Notes under the pieces: generated by a model
What the model was told of the DNA's origin: nothing
The model's input: the letters and a program-made list of their open reading frames with translations, nothing else
The model's database searches: none
Translations under genes and position numbers: made by a program
Part shown: positions 31,476 through 38,195 of the stretch, in pieces
Numbering within the stretch: the stretch's first letter is position 1
How the letters are laid out: every line of letters starts with the position of its first letter
NCBI GenBank assembly: GCA_013297825.1
Contig: JAAFIN010000014.1
Coordinates: 1 to 38,195, forward strand
Length of the DNA: 38,195 nt
Direction: 5' to 3'
Origin: Cytophagales bacterium
GTDB taxonomy: Bacteria; Bacteroidota; Bacteroidia; Cytophagales; Microscillaceae

Positions 31476-33500
31476 ATGAAACACAAAAAAATCATTTTTT
31501 TTGTAGGAAAACTCTTATTTCCTTCAAAGAAAATACCTGCTTTTATATGCTTTTTTTGGATAAATAGCCAAATTTTATTTGGACAAAATCTAAAAAATGA
31601 TACCATTTCGCAACTTCAAACCATTGAAATCACAGGCGAAAAATGGGAAAAATATGCACTTGCCTCCAAAAAACAAAGCATTGATAGCATTTATCTTGCC
31701 CAAAATCCTACCCAAAATGTAGGTGATTGGCTTATGCACAATACGCCTGCCTATATCAAGCAATATGGAAATGGTATGCTGGGGAGTATTTCGTTGCGTG
31801 GCACAGGGGCGAGTCATACTGCGGTTATTTGGAATGGAATTCCCATCAATTCGCTTACGCTTGGCGAGGCAGATTTTGGAAATATTCCACTCAATAATAC
31901 CCAAAAAATCACATTGCATTATGGCGGTGCGAGTGCTTGGCAAGGGTCAGAAGCAATAGGCGGAGCAGTGTCAATAGACCAAAACCCGCTTTGGAATCAT
32001 CAAAAAAATATCACATTAAGGCAAACTTTTGGGAGTTTTGGACAAAGTTTTTCGCAAATTCAAAGTAATATTTCTTTAAAAAAATGGGAATTTCAAAATA
32101 CATTTTCAAGAAATTTTATACAAAATAATTTCCCTTTTTATAACAAAACCCAACAAAATTCGCCCTTAGAAACGCAACAAAATGCGTCTTGGTTTCAAAA
32201 TAGTTTTACACAAGATATTTATTTTAAACCCAATAAAAGCACTTTATTTGCTTTGAAATCTTGGGGACAAATGCGAAATCTACACATTCAACCTACAATG
32301 AGTGCCAACCAAGACCAAAGCACGTGGGCAACACAAAAAGACAATAATCTGCGTGTAATGTTGGATTTTCAAAAGCATTTTGCTAATTGGTCAATTTTTG
32401 TGAAACAAGCATATTTGTATGATTATTTATTATTTAATGAACAACAAACTACTGCAACGCATAGATTTGTAAGCCAATTAAAAGCAGAAAAAAATATAAA
32501 AAATATTACATTTCAATTTGGGGCAAATAACACGCTTATTCGTACCAATGTAGATGCGTACAATGCCCAAATTTGGGAAAATAGAATTGATTTTTTTGCA
32601 TATTTTTTATATGATATTTCCAAAAAATACCAAATCAGCATAAATATTAGGCAGAATATTATCAATCAAAATTTTACGCCAATTACTCCAAATTTTTCGC
32701 AACAATATTTTTTTATAAAAAAAGAAAACCAAATTTTTTCTTTAAAAAACACTTTTTCACGTAATTACAAAGTTCCTACACTCAATGATAGATATTGGGC
32801 AGGAAGCCAAAATCCAAATTTAAGACCTGAAAATGCGTGGAGTGGGGAAGTAGGAGCATTTTTTTACCAAAGTTTTCCAAAAATTCTTTTTACGTTGGAA
32901 GCTACACATTATCAAATGTATGTTCAGGATTGGATTTTGTGGCAACCGCAAGGCAGTATTTGGCAACCTCAAAATCGTAGAAATGTGGAGGTAAAAGGTG
33001 CAGAATTTTCTTTTAAAATCCAAAAAAATATGCAAAATGCCAAAAACAAAGATTTAGATTTTGCGATTTCGTGTCAATATGCTTTTACACAATCTTTAAA
33101 TCGTGAAAATGTAGAAAGTACAGTATATTATTTGGATAAAAAACAACTTCCTTACACGCCACAACATAGGTGGAATTTGTATTTTTGGATTAAGTATAAG
33201 AACGTATTTACAAATATTTCATACCAACATACAGGAGAGCGTTTTGAAACATTGGATAATGTAAACACGCTTTTGGGGCGTTTGGAGGGTTTTCAAACGA
33301 TGAATTGGAATATTGGTAAAAACTTTTTTTGGAAAAATTCATTAGAATTTTCTCTGGATTTCCAAATAAAAAATGCCCTTAATGAAAATTATCAAAATTA
33401 TCTTTTTAGAGCAATGCCTTTGAGGCACTATGCGATAAGTTTTGCTAATCCCATAATCCTGAAAATCCTGTTTCAGACTTTGGCTGTTTTTGACCTTTAA
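31476..33500 (+). CDS. btuB: TonB-dependent vitamin B12 receptor, BtuB-like
   Basis: Outer-membrane receptor importing cobalamin. Signal peptide to about residue 38 (FGQ), then a plug domain (about 48-165) with VGDWLMHNTPAYIKQYGNGMLGSISLRGTGASHTAVIWNGIPIN and GASAWQGSEAIGGAVSI, both plug signatures, then a barrel of about 500 residues with receptor motifs such as FSRNYKVPTLNDRYWAGSQNPNLRPENAWSGEVG. Specificity is inferred from the cobalamin riboswitch directly upstream and the BtuG-like gene downstream. ATG 31476 is chosen over TTG 31467. The C-terminus is odd: after RHYAISF the frame continues ANPIILKILFQTLAVFDL, encoded by decamer repeat DNA, instead of ending on a terminal aromatic residue. 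Confidence 0.88.
   Translation: MKHKKIIFFVGKLLFPSKKIPAFICFFWINSQILFGQNLKNDTISQLQTIEITGEKWEKYALASKKQSIDSIYLAQNPTQNVGDWLMHNTPAYIKQYGNGMLGSISLRGTGASHTAVIWNGIPINSLTLGEADFGNIPLNNTQKITLHYGGASAWQGSEAIGGAVSIDQNPLWNHQKNITLRQTFGSFGQSFSQIQSNISLKKWEFQNTFSRNFIQNNFPFYNKTQQNSPLETQQNASWFQNSFTQDIYFKPNKSTLFALKSWGQMRNLHIQPTMSANQDQSTWATQKDNNLRVMLDFQKHFANWSIFVKQAYLYDYLLFNEQQTTATHRFVSQLKAEKNIKNITFQFGANNTLIRTNVDAYNAQIWENRIDFFAYFLYDISKKYQISINIRQNIINQNFTPITPNFSQQYFFIKKENQIFSLKNTFSRNYKVPTLNDRYWAGSQNPNLRPENAWSGEVGAFFYQSFPKILFTLEATHYQMYVQDWILWQPQGSIWQPQNRRNVEVKGAEFSFKIQKNMQNAKNKDLDFAISCQYAFTQSLNRENVESTVYYLDKKQLPYTPQHRWNLYFWIKYKNVFTNISYQHTGERFETLDNVNTLLGRLEGFQTMNWNIGKNFFWKNSLEFSLDFQIKNALNENYQNYLFRAMPLRHYAISFANPIILKILFQTLAVFDL
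33450..33490. repeat. Decamer array AATCCTGAAA reaching into btuB
   Basis: TAATCCCA, TAATCCTGAA, AATCCTGTTT units plus TGGCTGTTTT (33481-33490, complement of the GAAACAGCCA cap with one mismatch) encode the last codons of the receptor. Confidence 0.6.
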
Positions 33501-33540
33501 TTTCTATAATTATTACGCAATTTTTAACAATTTTATATAT

Positions 33541-34605
33541 ATGAAAACAAAATTTTATTTTGTAGCCAAATTATTATTGGCTTTTACTTTGGTTTTTTCT
33601 GCTTGTACCAAAAATAACAACAGTGACCCAATCGTTGATATAAATGATGTAGTAGTCATCAATGAAGGGAATTTTAGCAGTGCAACAGGCTCTGTAAGTG
33701 TGTATAATTCCACAAAAAAATTGCCAACTTTGGGTGTTTTTGAGGTTGCAAATGGTTTTCCTGTGGCAGGAACTATCCAAAATATGGTAACGTTTGGGGA
33801 CAGTTATTATGTGGTTACAAATGCGTCTGATAAGGTTTTGAGGGTGAAAAATACAGATTTTTCGCTTATCAAAAATTTTAAAAATGAAGGCGGAAATACC
33901 AACTTTACCAATCCTTATAGTTTTGTAGGAATTGGCAATAAAGGTTATGTAAGTAATTGGGGAACTTATAACAGTTCAACTTTTGCATTTGAAAATGGCT
34001 TTATTACTGTATTAAATTTGGATAATAATACAATTTCTGCTAAAATTCCTTTGAATGGACAACCTCAAAATTTATTGGTTTTTAATAATAATTTGTATGT
34101 GAGTTTGGCAGGAACTGATAAAATTGCAGTATTTAATACTTCAACTAATACCAAAATCGTAGATATTACGGTTGGTTTTGGGGCTGATAAAATGTTATTA
34201 GATAAAAATAACAAAATTTGGGTATTGTGTGGTGGTGGAAATTTGGTGCGTCTTAATCCTGCAAATAACACCGCAGAACAAACTTTTGCGAATATTCCTG
34301 TGTCAGGTTACAACGAAAAAATGGTGTTGAATGATACCAAAGATAAAATTTATTGGCTTACAACACCTTTTAACCAACCTTGCAAAATATTTACAATGGA
34401 CATCACCGCTACAAATATTCCAACAAATGCAATTATCACAAGAGATAATTTGTATGGAGTTGGTATTGACAAAAATAATATTTTGTATGTGGGTGATAGT
34501 AAAGGTTTTACGAGTAATGGCGTGGTGTATCGTTATGATGCACAAGGCACATTTTTAGACCAATTTAATGCAGGAATTGCACCAAATGGGTTTATTTTTA
34601 GATAA
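33541..34605 (+). CDS. BtuG-like cobalamin-binding propeller lipoprotein
   Basis: Lipoprotein with lipid Cys22 in VFSAC, followed by a YncE/DUF5074-like seven-bladed beta-propeller of about 330 residues. Blade signatures include VVVINEGNFSSATGSVSVYN, IQNMVTFGDSYYVVTNASDKVLRV, PYSFVGIGNKGYVSNWG, NGFITVLNLDNNTI, PQNLLVFNNNLYVSLAGTDKIAVFN and KIWVLCGGGNLVRLNP. In Bacteroides, BtuG is a surface propeller lipoprotein that captures B12 with very high affinity and hands it to BtuB. The same arrangement here, 40 bp behind the receptor gene and under one riboswitch, supports that role. The upstream in-frame codons to 33490 are not used because the signal peptide starts at ATG 33541. Confidence 0.85.
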   Translation: MKTKFYFVAKLLLAFTLVFSACTKNNNSDPIVDINDVVVINEGNFSSATGSVSVYNSTKKLPTLGVFEVANGFPVAGTIQNMVTFGDSYYVVTNASDKVLRVKNTDFSLIKNFKNEGGNTNFTNPYSFVGIGNKGYVSNWGTYNSSTFAFENGFITVLNLDNNTISAKIPLNGQPQNLLVFNNNLYVSLAGTDKIAVFNTSTNTKIVDITVGFGADKMLLDKNNKIWVLCGGGNLVRLNPANNTAEQTFANIPVSGYNEKMVLNDTKDKIYWLTTPFNQPCKIFTMDITATNIPTNAIITRDNLYGVGIDKNNILYVGDSKGFTSNGVVYRYDAQGTFLDQFNAGIAPNGFIFR

Positions 34606-34654
34606 AAAAACTAATTTTATGGTTATTTGATGATTTTTTACGAAATTCAAAATT

Positions 34655-34700
34655 CAAGATTTGCCAAATTTTTTTAGATTTGGTAAGTCTTGTTTTTTTT
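34655..34700. terminator. Terminator of the B12 operon
   Basis: 15-bp stem (CAAGATTTGCCAAAT with its near complement at 34678-34692, two G-U pairs) followed by T8, in the gap between converging genes. Confidence 0.85.
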
Positions 34701-34719
34701 ATTTAGGCTAATTTGTTAT

Positions 34720-35031
34720 TTAAAAATCCACATTCATTAAAGCAGTTTGAAGTTCTTTTAGGATTTTGTGATTTTCTTGTTTTTTAGCAATTAAAATACC
34801 TTTTTCATACATATTTTTTGCCAAATCAATTTCCTCAAAATCTTCATATAATTTGCCCAATGAATAATAAACAGGCAAATAATCCTCAAAATCTTCTGCA
34901 AGTTTTTGCCACATTTCTATAGTTTTTTGTGGTTCAGTTTGTTGCATTTCCAAACCTATTGCATATATCAAAAATGGGTCGTCTGGTGTTTGATGCAACA
35001 TTTCAAAAAGCATATTAAGTCTGGTTAGCAT
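34720..35031 (-). CDS. Small TPR-type protein
   Basis: Cytoplasmic helical protein of 103 residues without signal peptide. TPR-like helix pairs are seen in DDPFLIYAIGLEMQQTEPQKTIEMWQKLAEDFEDYLPVYYSLGKLYEDFEEIDLAKNMYEKGILIAKKQENHKILKELQTAL. An alternative start six codons in (35013) is possible. Short TPR proteins of this form are common in Bacteroidota, with no defined role. Its upstream side is a dense repeat region. Confidence 0.75.
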   Translation of the reverse strand: MLTRLNMLFEMLHQTPDDPFLIYAIGLEMQQTEPQKTIEMWQKLAEDFEDYLPVYYSLGKLYEDFEEIDLAKNMYEKGILIAKKQENHKILKELQTALMNVDF

Positions 35032-35037
35032 ATTTTT

Positions 35038-35114
35038 TTAATGATAAATGATAAATGAAACAGCCAAATTTTTAATGATAAATGTTAAATGATGAATGAT
35101 AAATGAAACAGCCA
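35038..35114. repeat. Double heptad array with two GAAACAGCCA caps
   Basis: AATGATA heptads to GAAACAGCCA (35057-35066), then a second set to GAAACAGCCA (35105-35114). The last cap pairs as an exact 12-bp inverted repeat (AAACAGCCAAAT, 35106-35117) with ATTTGGCTGTTT at 35142-35153. Confidence 0.85.
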
Positions 35115-35141
35115 AATACAAAAATTTAAGGTTCAATTAAA

Positions 35142-35204
35142 ATTTGGCTGTTTAATCCTGTTAATTTTAAAACCCTAAAAATCCTGTTCTTATTTGGCTG
35201 TTTC
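35142..35204. repeat. Decamer array AATCCTGTTA between reverse caps
   Basis: TGGCTGTTTA (35145-35154), AATCCTG units, then TGGCTGTTTC (35195-35204), the exact complement of GAAACAGCCA. Confidence 0.65.
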
Positions 35205-35300
35205 CTTTCTCCTGATACCTTTCTCCTGATACCTTTTTCCTGATACCTTTTTCCTGATACCTTTCTCCTGATACCTTTTTCCTTACACCTTTTCCCTTTT
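35205..35300. repeat. Heptad array CCTGATA/CCTTTTT
   Basis: About twelve heptads alternating CCTGATA with CCTTTCT or CCTTTTT, ending as CCTTACA, CCTTTTC, CCTTTTT inside the last codons of the DoxX-like gene. Confidence 0.85.
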
Positions 35301-35765
35301 TTCCCAAATTTTATTTATAAGCAAATGCTTCCAATTTTTATATTCCCAAGCAATTAACCAAATATTCGCTACAAGTAGCAAAGCAGTTTCTATCAATTCG
35401 CCTACTTCATCAAATTCCAAAAATAAGTGGAATAAAAATATATGCAAAACCACAGGTAAACAAATAACTGCACCCAAAAAACCAAATATTTGGGAAATCA
35501 ATAAAATACCAGCCAAAGCCTCTACAACGCCTATTAGTTGCCAAGCATAACCCGTTTGTTGCATACCAAATATATAATTTTTGCGTTTGAGTTTGTCAGG
35601 ATTACTTTTTAATTCCTGTGCTTTTTTGGCATCTTTTGCTTCTAATATCAACATAGTATCAGCAGAAGGCACAACATCAAATTTTTTGGAACTACCCAAA
35701 AGCATCATTACCCCCAAAAACAAACGTAGTGCAATGTTTGCACTCAAAATGATTTTATTTAACAT
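35283..35765 (-). CDS. DoxX-like membrane protein
   Basis: Inner-membrane protein of 160 residues with four hydrophobic segments (about 5-24, 76-95, 97-118 and 125-140). The region QLIGVVEALAGILLISQIFGFLGAVICLPVVLHIFLFHLFLE matches the DoxX-type pattern (VVE..AG.LL, then N/H-IFLFHL). An unusual polar insert (about 33-66, Lys/Asp-rich) follows the first helix. The last residues EKREKV are encoded by heptad repeat DNA, so the native C-terminus may have been altered. Function in this family is poorly defined. Confidence 0.65.
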   Translation of the reverse strand: MLNKIILSANIALRLFLGVMMLLGSSKKFDVVPSADTMLILEAKDAKKAQELKSNPDKLKRKNYIFGMQQTGYAWQLIGVVEALAGILLISQIFGFLGAVICLPVVLHIFLFHLFLEFDEVGELIETALLLVANIWLIAWEYKNWKHLLINKIWEKREKV

Positions 35766-36140
35766 AATTGTAATTTTTTTGTACTTAAAATAATCGCAAA
35801 AATATATGCTTTTATATAAAAATCAAATATTATTTTTATTTAGTCTAAATAAAAAATATAAATTTATTATTTCTAAGGATTTTAAATACAAAATGGTTGT
35901 CTGATAATTTTTTTATATTTGTTGGTGTGAGGAAAATACTTTTACAATGACAAAAGCATTATAAAAACCATAGGTTTTTATAATCCATAATTCCCCAAAA
36001 AATTGTCAGAGAGCAAAAAAATGGTTCTCTGATAATTTTTGTGGAATGTGTTAAATTTATTCTTTATTTTTTAATATAGAATATTGATAATTAAACCTAT
36101 AAGGTTTTTAAAAACCTTATAGGTTTGTAACTCCATAAAA
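35766..36140. other. Non-coding region with tandem hairpin motifs
   Basis: Over 370 bp without an ORF. Two degenerate units each consist of a palindrome containing ACCATAGGT or ACCTATAAGGT, a TCCAT segment and ATTGTCAGAGAGC-A7-T (36002-36022 and 36141-36160 region). A partial motif (TTGTCTGATAATTTTT) precedes them at 35897. The first unit folds as AAAATTGTCAGAGA / TCTCTGATAATTTT (about 35998-36040). The perfect 34-bp palindrome 36093-36126 is AAACCTATAAGGTTTTT plus its complement. Confidence 0.55.
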
Positions 36141-36172
36141 ATTGTCAGAGAGCAAAAAAATTAGTATCTTTG
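36141..36172 (+). promoter_or_regulatory. Promoter of TPR-SpoIIE gene
   Basis: ATTG (36141-36144), 20-bp spacer, TATCTTTG (36165-36172). The -33 box lies inside the second copy of the ATTGTCAGAGAGC motif. Confidence 0.6.
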
Positions 36173-36228
36173 CACTTTTTTATTTAGATTTCGCATAAAA
36201 ATAATGAAATGGATAATTTAAGGATTTG

Positions 36229-36271
36229 GGGCTGTTTCATTTATCATTCATCATTTATCATTTATCATTCA
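36229..36271. repeat. Heptad array ATTTATC in leader
   Basis: GGGCTGTTTC (complement of the cap, one mismatch), then five ATTTATC/ATTCATC heptads, ending 2 bp before the ATG at 36274. Confidence 0.8.
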
Positions 36272-36273
36272 AA

Positions 36274-38195
36274 ATGTATTTCAAATTATTGATTTTGGTA
36301 TTGATTTTTAATTTTTTTGTTCAAAAAAATGAAATCTTTGCACAAAGTCAAACAAAAATAGATAGCCTTCTCAAATTATTGCCTTTGGCAGATGACACTG
36401 CACAAGTCAAAATTTATAGGGATTTGTCGCAACTTTACCAACGCAAAAATTTTAAAGAAGCATATCATTATGCCCAACTTGCACGCCAAAAAGCCCAAAA
36501 AACGCAAAATTTTAGGCTTATAGGTAATACTTTGGATTATTTGGGAAGCCTTTATGTGCAACAAGGCGAATATGTGGAAGGACTTTCTTATAAATTGCAG
36601 GCTTTGAAAATGTTTGAAGAAAAAAATTACAAAAGTGGTTTGGTTTCTTTGCACAATAATATTGGTTATACTTATTATCGCCAAAATGATTTACTAAAAG
36701 CACTTTATCATTACAGAAAAGCCTTAGAAATCGCAGAAAATGACCAAAATGTAAAAACCGAAGAAGATATTGCAACCTATTTGCTCAATATTGGGGAAGT
36801 GCTTGCAGATTTAAAACAATACAAAGATGCCATTGAACACGAAGAAAGAGCCATCAAAATCAGCGAAAAATATAATATTATAGATAATTTGGGCTATTGT
36901 TATGGAATTTTAGGAAAAATTCACAGGGCAAAAAATGATTATCCGCTTGCTTTGAATTATTTACAAAAAGCAGTTGAAATTTTTAAAAAACTTGACCAAC
37001 CTGAAGATATTTCTGAATATCTTTTGCATATTGCACGCACTTGTGTATTGCAAAAAAATTATCCAAAAGCACTTTCTTATGCCCAAAATGCCCTAAAAAC
37101 CGCAGAAATTGCTGATGCAAAAGAATGGATAAAAGAAAGCAGAAATACACTTTCAGAAATTCACGCTGTAATGGGTGATGTCAATAAAGCATTTTTTTAC
37201 CTCAAAAAATACCTTTCGCTCAAAGATAGTATCAGCAATGATGCTATTCGTCGCCAAAGCAACAATATGCACATTTTGTATGAAAGTGAGAAAAAAGAGG
37301 CAGAAATTGAAATCCTAAAAGACAAAGCTGAACTTCAAACCGCTAAACTCCAACGCAGAAATTTTTGGTTGTTTGGTTCGTTGATTTTTTTGGCGTTGGT
37401 TTCTGCGTTGTTGGTGCTTTATTTTTATAAAAATGCTGAAAAACAAAAAGCAAATAATTTGCTTACCCAACAAAAAAAAGAAATAGAACTGCGAAATACA
37501 CAAATCAATTTGCAAAATAAAGAAATTGAAGAAAAAAACCGAGATATTACTTCCAGCATCAATTACGCAGAACGCATACAGCACGCTTTATTACCTTTTG
37601 AAGAAAATATCAATGCCCTTGTTCCCCAAAATTTTATTTTGTTTAAGCCTCGTGATATTGTGTCAGGAGATTTTTATTGGGTACAAAAAATAAAAGAAAA
37701 AATTATTATTGTGGCAGTTGATTGTACAGGACACGGTGTGCCAGGTGCTTTTATGACAATGATAGCAGATGCAGTGCTTAATCAAATTATTTTGGATAAA
37801 AATGTAACACAACCTGACCAAATCCTTAACCAAATGCACGTGAGTATTCGCAAAACCTTGCAACAAGAACACACACTTAATCGTGATGGTATGGATATTT
37901 CGGTGGTAATGATTGACGAAAAAGCAAAAACTTTGTCATTTGCAGGGGCGCATAATCCCCTTGTATTGTTCCAAAATGGAGAACAACGCATCATAAAAGG
38001 CGATATGCTTGCCATTGGTGGATTACAATTAGAACGCACACGTATTTTTACCAAACATACTTTTGATATTAGTGAGCCTACCACGTTTTATTTATTTACA
38101 GATGGTTTTGCTGACCAATTTGGAGGAAAAAATAAGAAAAAATTTATGATAAGGCGTTTTTATAATTTACTTGCTGAAATCCAACATTTGGATAT
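36274..38195 (+). CDS. TPR sensor with SpoIIE-type PP2C phosphatase, 3' end cut
   Basis: Open frame of 640 codons to the window end, no stop reached. A signal peptide (to about residue 24, IFAQ) precedes about seven TPR units (residues 30-330; for example GNTLDYLGSLYVQQGEYVEGLSYKLQAL and SLHNNIGYTYYRQNDLLKALYHYRKAL). A transmembrane helix follows (FWLFGSLIFLALVSALLVLYFY, about 365-387), then a coiled coil (390-430) and a SpoIIE phosphatase domain with YAERIQHALLPF, FKPRDIVSGDFYW, VDCTGHGVPGAFMTMIADAVL, GMDISVVMID and LFTDGFADQFGGKN. This is the common Bacteroidota adenylate-cyclase-like or SpoIIE TPR sensor design. Probably only about 30 codons are missing. Translation is read from the sequence directly. 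Confidence 0.9.
   Translation, partial: MYFKLLILVLIFNFFVQKNEIFAQSQTKIDSLLKLLPLADDTAQVKIYRDLSQLYQRKNFKEAYHYAQLARQKAQKTQNFRLIGNTLDYLGSLYVQQGEYVEGLSYKLQALKMFEEKNYKSGLVSLHNNIGYTYYRQNDLLKALYHYRKALEIAENDQNVKTEEDIATYLLNIGEVLADLKQYKDAIEHEERAIKISEKYNIIDNLGYCYGILGKIHRAKNDYPLALNYLQKAVEIFKKLDQPEDISEYLLHIARTCVLQKNYPKALSYAQNALKTAEIADAKEWIKESRNTLSEIHAVMGDVNKAFFYLKKYLSLKDSISNDAIRRQSNNMHILYESEKKEAEIEILKDKAELQTAKLQRRNFWLFGSLIFLALVSALLVLYFYKNAEKQKANNLLTQQKKEIELRNTQINLQNKEIEEKNRDITSSINYAERIQHALLPFEENINALVPQNFILFKPRDIVSGDFYWVQKIKEKIIIVAVDCTGHGVPGAFMTMIADAVLNQIILDKNVTQPDQILNQMHVSIRKTLQQEHTLNRDGMDISVVMIDEKAKTLSFAGAHNPLVLFQNGEQRIIKGDMLAIGGLQLERTRIFTKHTFDISEPTTFYLFTDGFADQFGGKNKKKFMIRRFYNLLAEIQHLD

Overview
The window looks like chromosome of an AT-rich Bacteroidota, most likely a gliding or environmental Cytophagales-type bacterium. 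The evidence is Bacteroidota promoters (TTTG near -33, TAnnTTTG near -7), many secreted and lipoproteins, a TonB receptor/surface lipoprotein pair, WG-repeat, PD40 and Reg_prop proteins, a 7TMR-type histidine kinase with a LytTR regulator, and SpoIIE phosphatases on TPR or propeller sensors. The genus cannot be fixed from sequence alone. No rRNA, tRNA, CRISPR, transposase or phage gene was seen.

Layout. 1-6.2 kb: M48 lipoprotein protease, then a LytS-like kinase, a kelch lipoprotein, a LytTR response regulator and a small membrane protein. The last two non-regulator genes have promoters with the same architecture (three direct repeats at exact 21-bp steps, third repeat 40 bp before an identical -7 box), so they are probably the local regulon. 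6.4-13.8 kb: PD40 protein, a large WG-repeat protein, a CsgG-like secreted protein and the malic enzyme/phosphotransacetylase fusion MaeB. 13.9-15.85 kb: a small toxin-antitoxin patch, with a PIN toxin and antitoxin flanked by a 44-bp promoter-bearing direct repeat, then an AbiEi-like wHTH protein behind a highly symmetric four-octamer operator. 15.9-21.3 kb: BatD, two small genes, a lipoprotein with a toxin-like C-terminus, a TPR protein, and the bicarbonate transporter SbtA with an SbtB-like P-II protein. 21.4-31.2 kb: a propeller-SpoIIE sensor, GT2 glycosyltransferase, TPR protein, TetR regulator, rhomboid protease and ComM, whose 5' end carries a perfect 127-bp tandem duplication. 31.2-34.6 kb: cobalamin riboswitch, BtuB-like receptor and BtuG-like propeller lipoprotein, a complete B12 uptake unit. 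34.7-38.2 kb: small TPR protein, DoxX-like protein, and a TPR-SpoIIE gene cut by the window end.

The most unusual aspect is the intergenic DNA. Nearly every second gap holds degenerate tandem repeats with a strict 7-bp period but several unrelated unit sequences (AATGRTA, TTGAACC, GGTGTCA, CCTGATA/CCTTTTT, GAATTAG). Others have a period near 10 bp, or are copies of a GC-rich block (CCCCCTAACCCCC-AAAGGGGG). A 10-mer, GAAACAGCCA, recurs at repeat edges. Arrays often start at a stop codon, and in three genes repeat sequence appears to have entered the reading frame (signal peptide of a TPR protein, C-terminus of BtuB, C-terminus of the DoxX-like protein). This resembles the heptameric STRR repeats of cyanobacteria and may be a little-described repeat system in this lineage.
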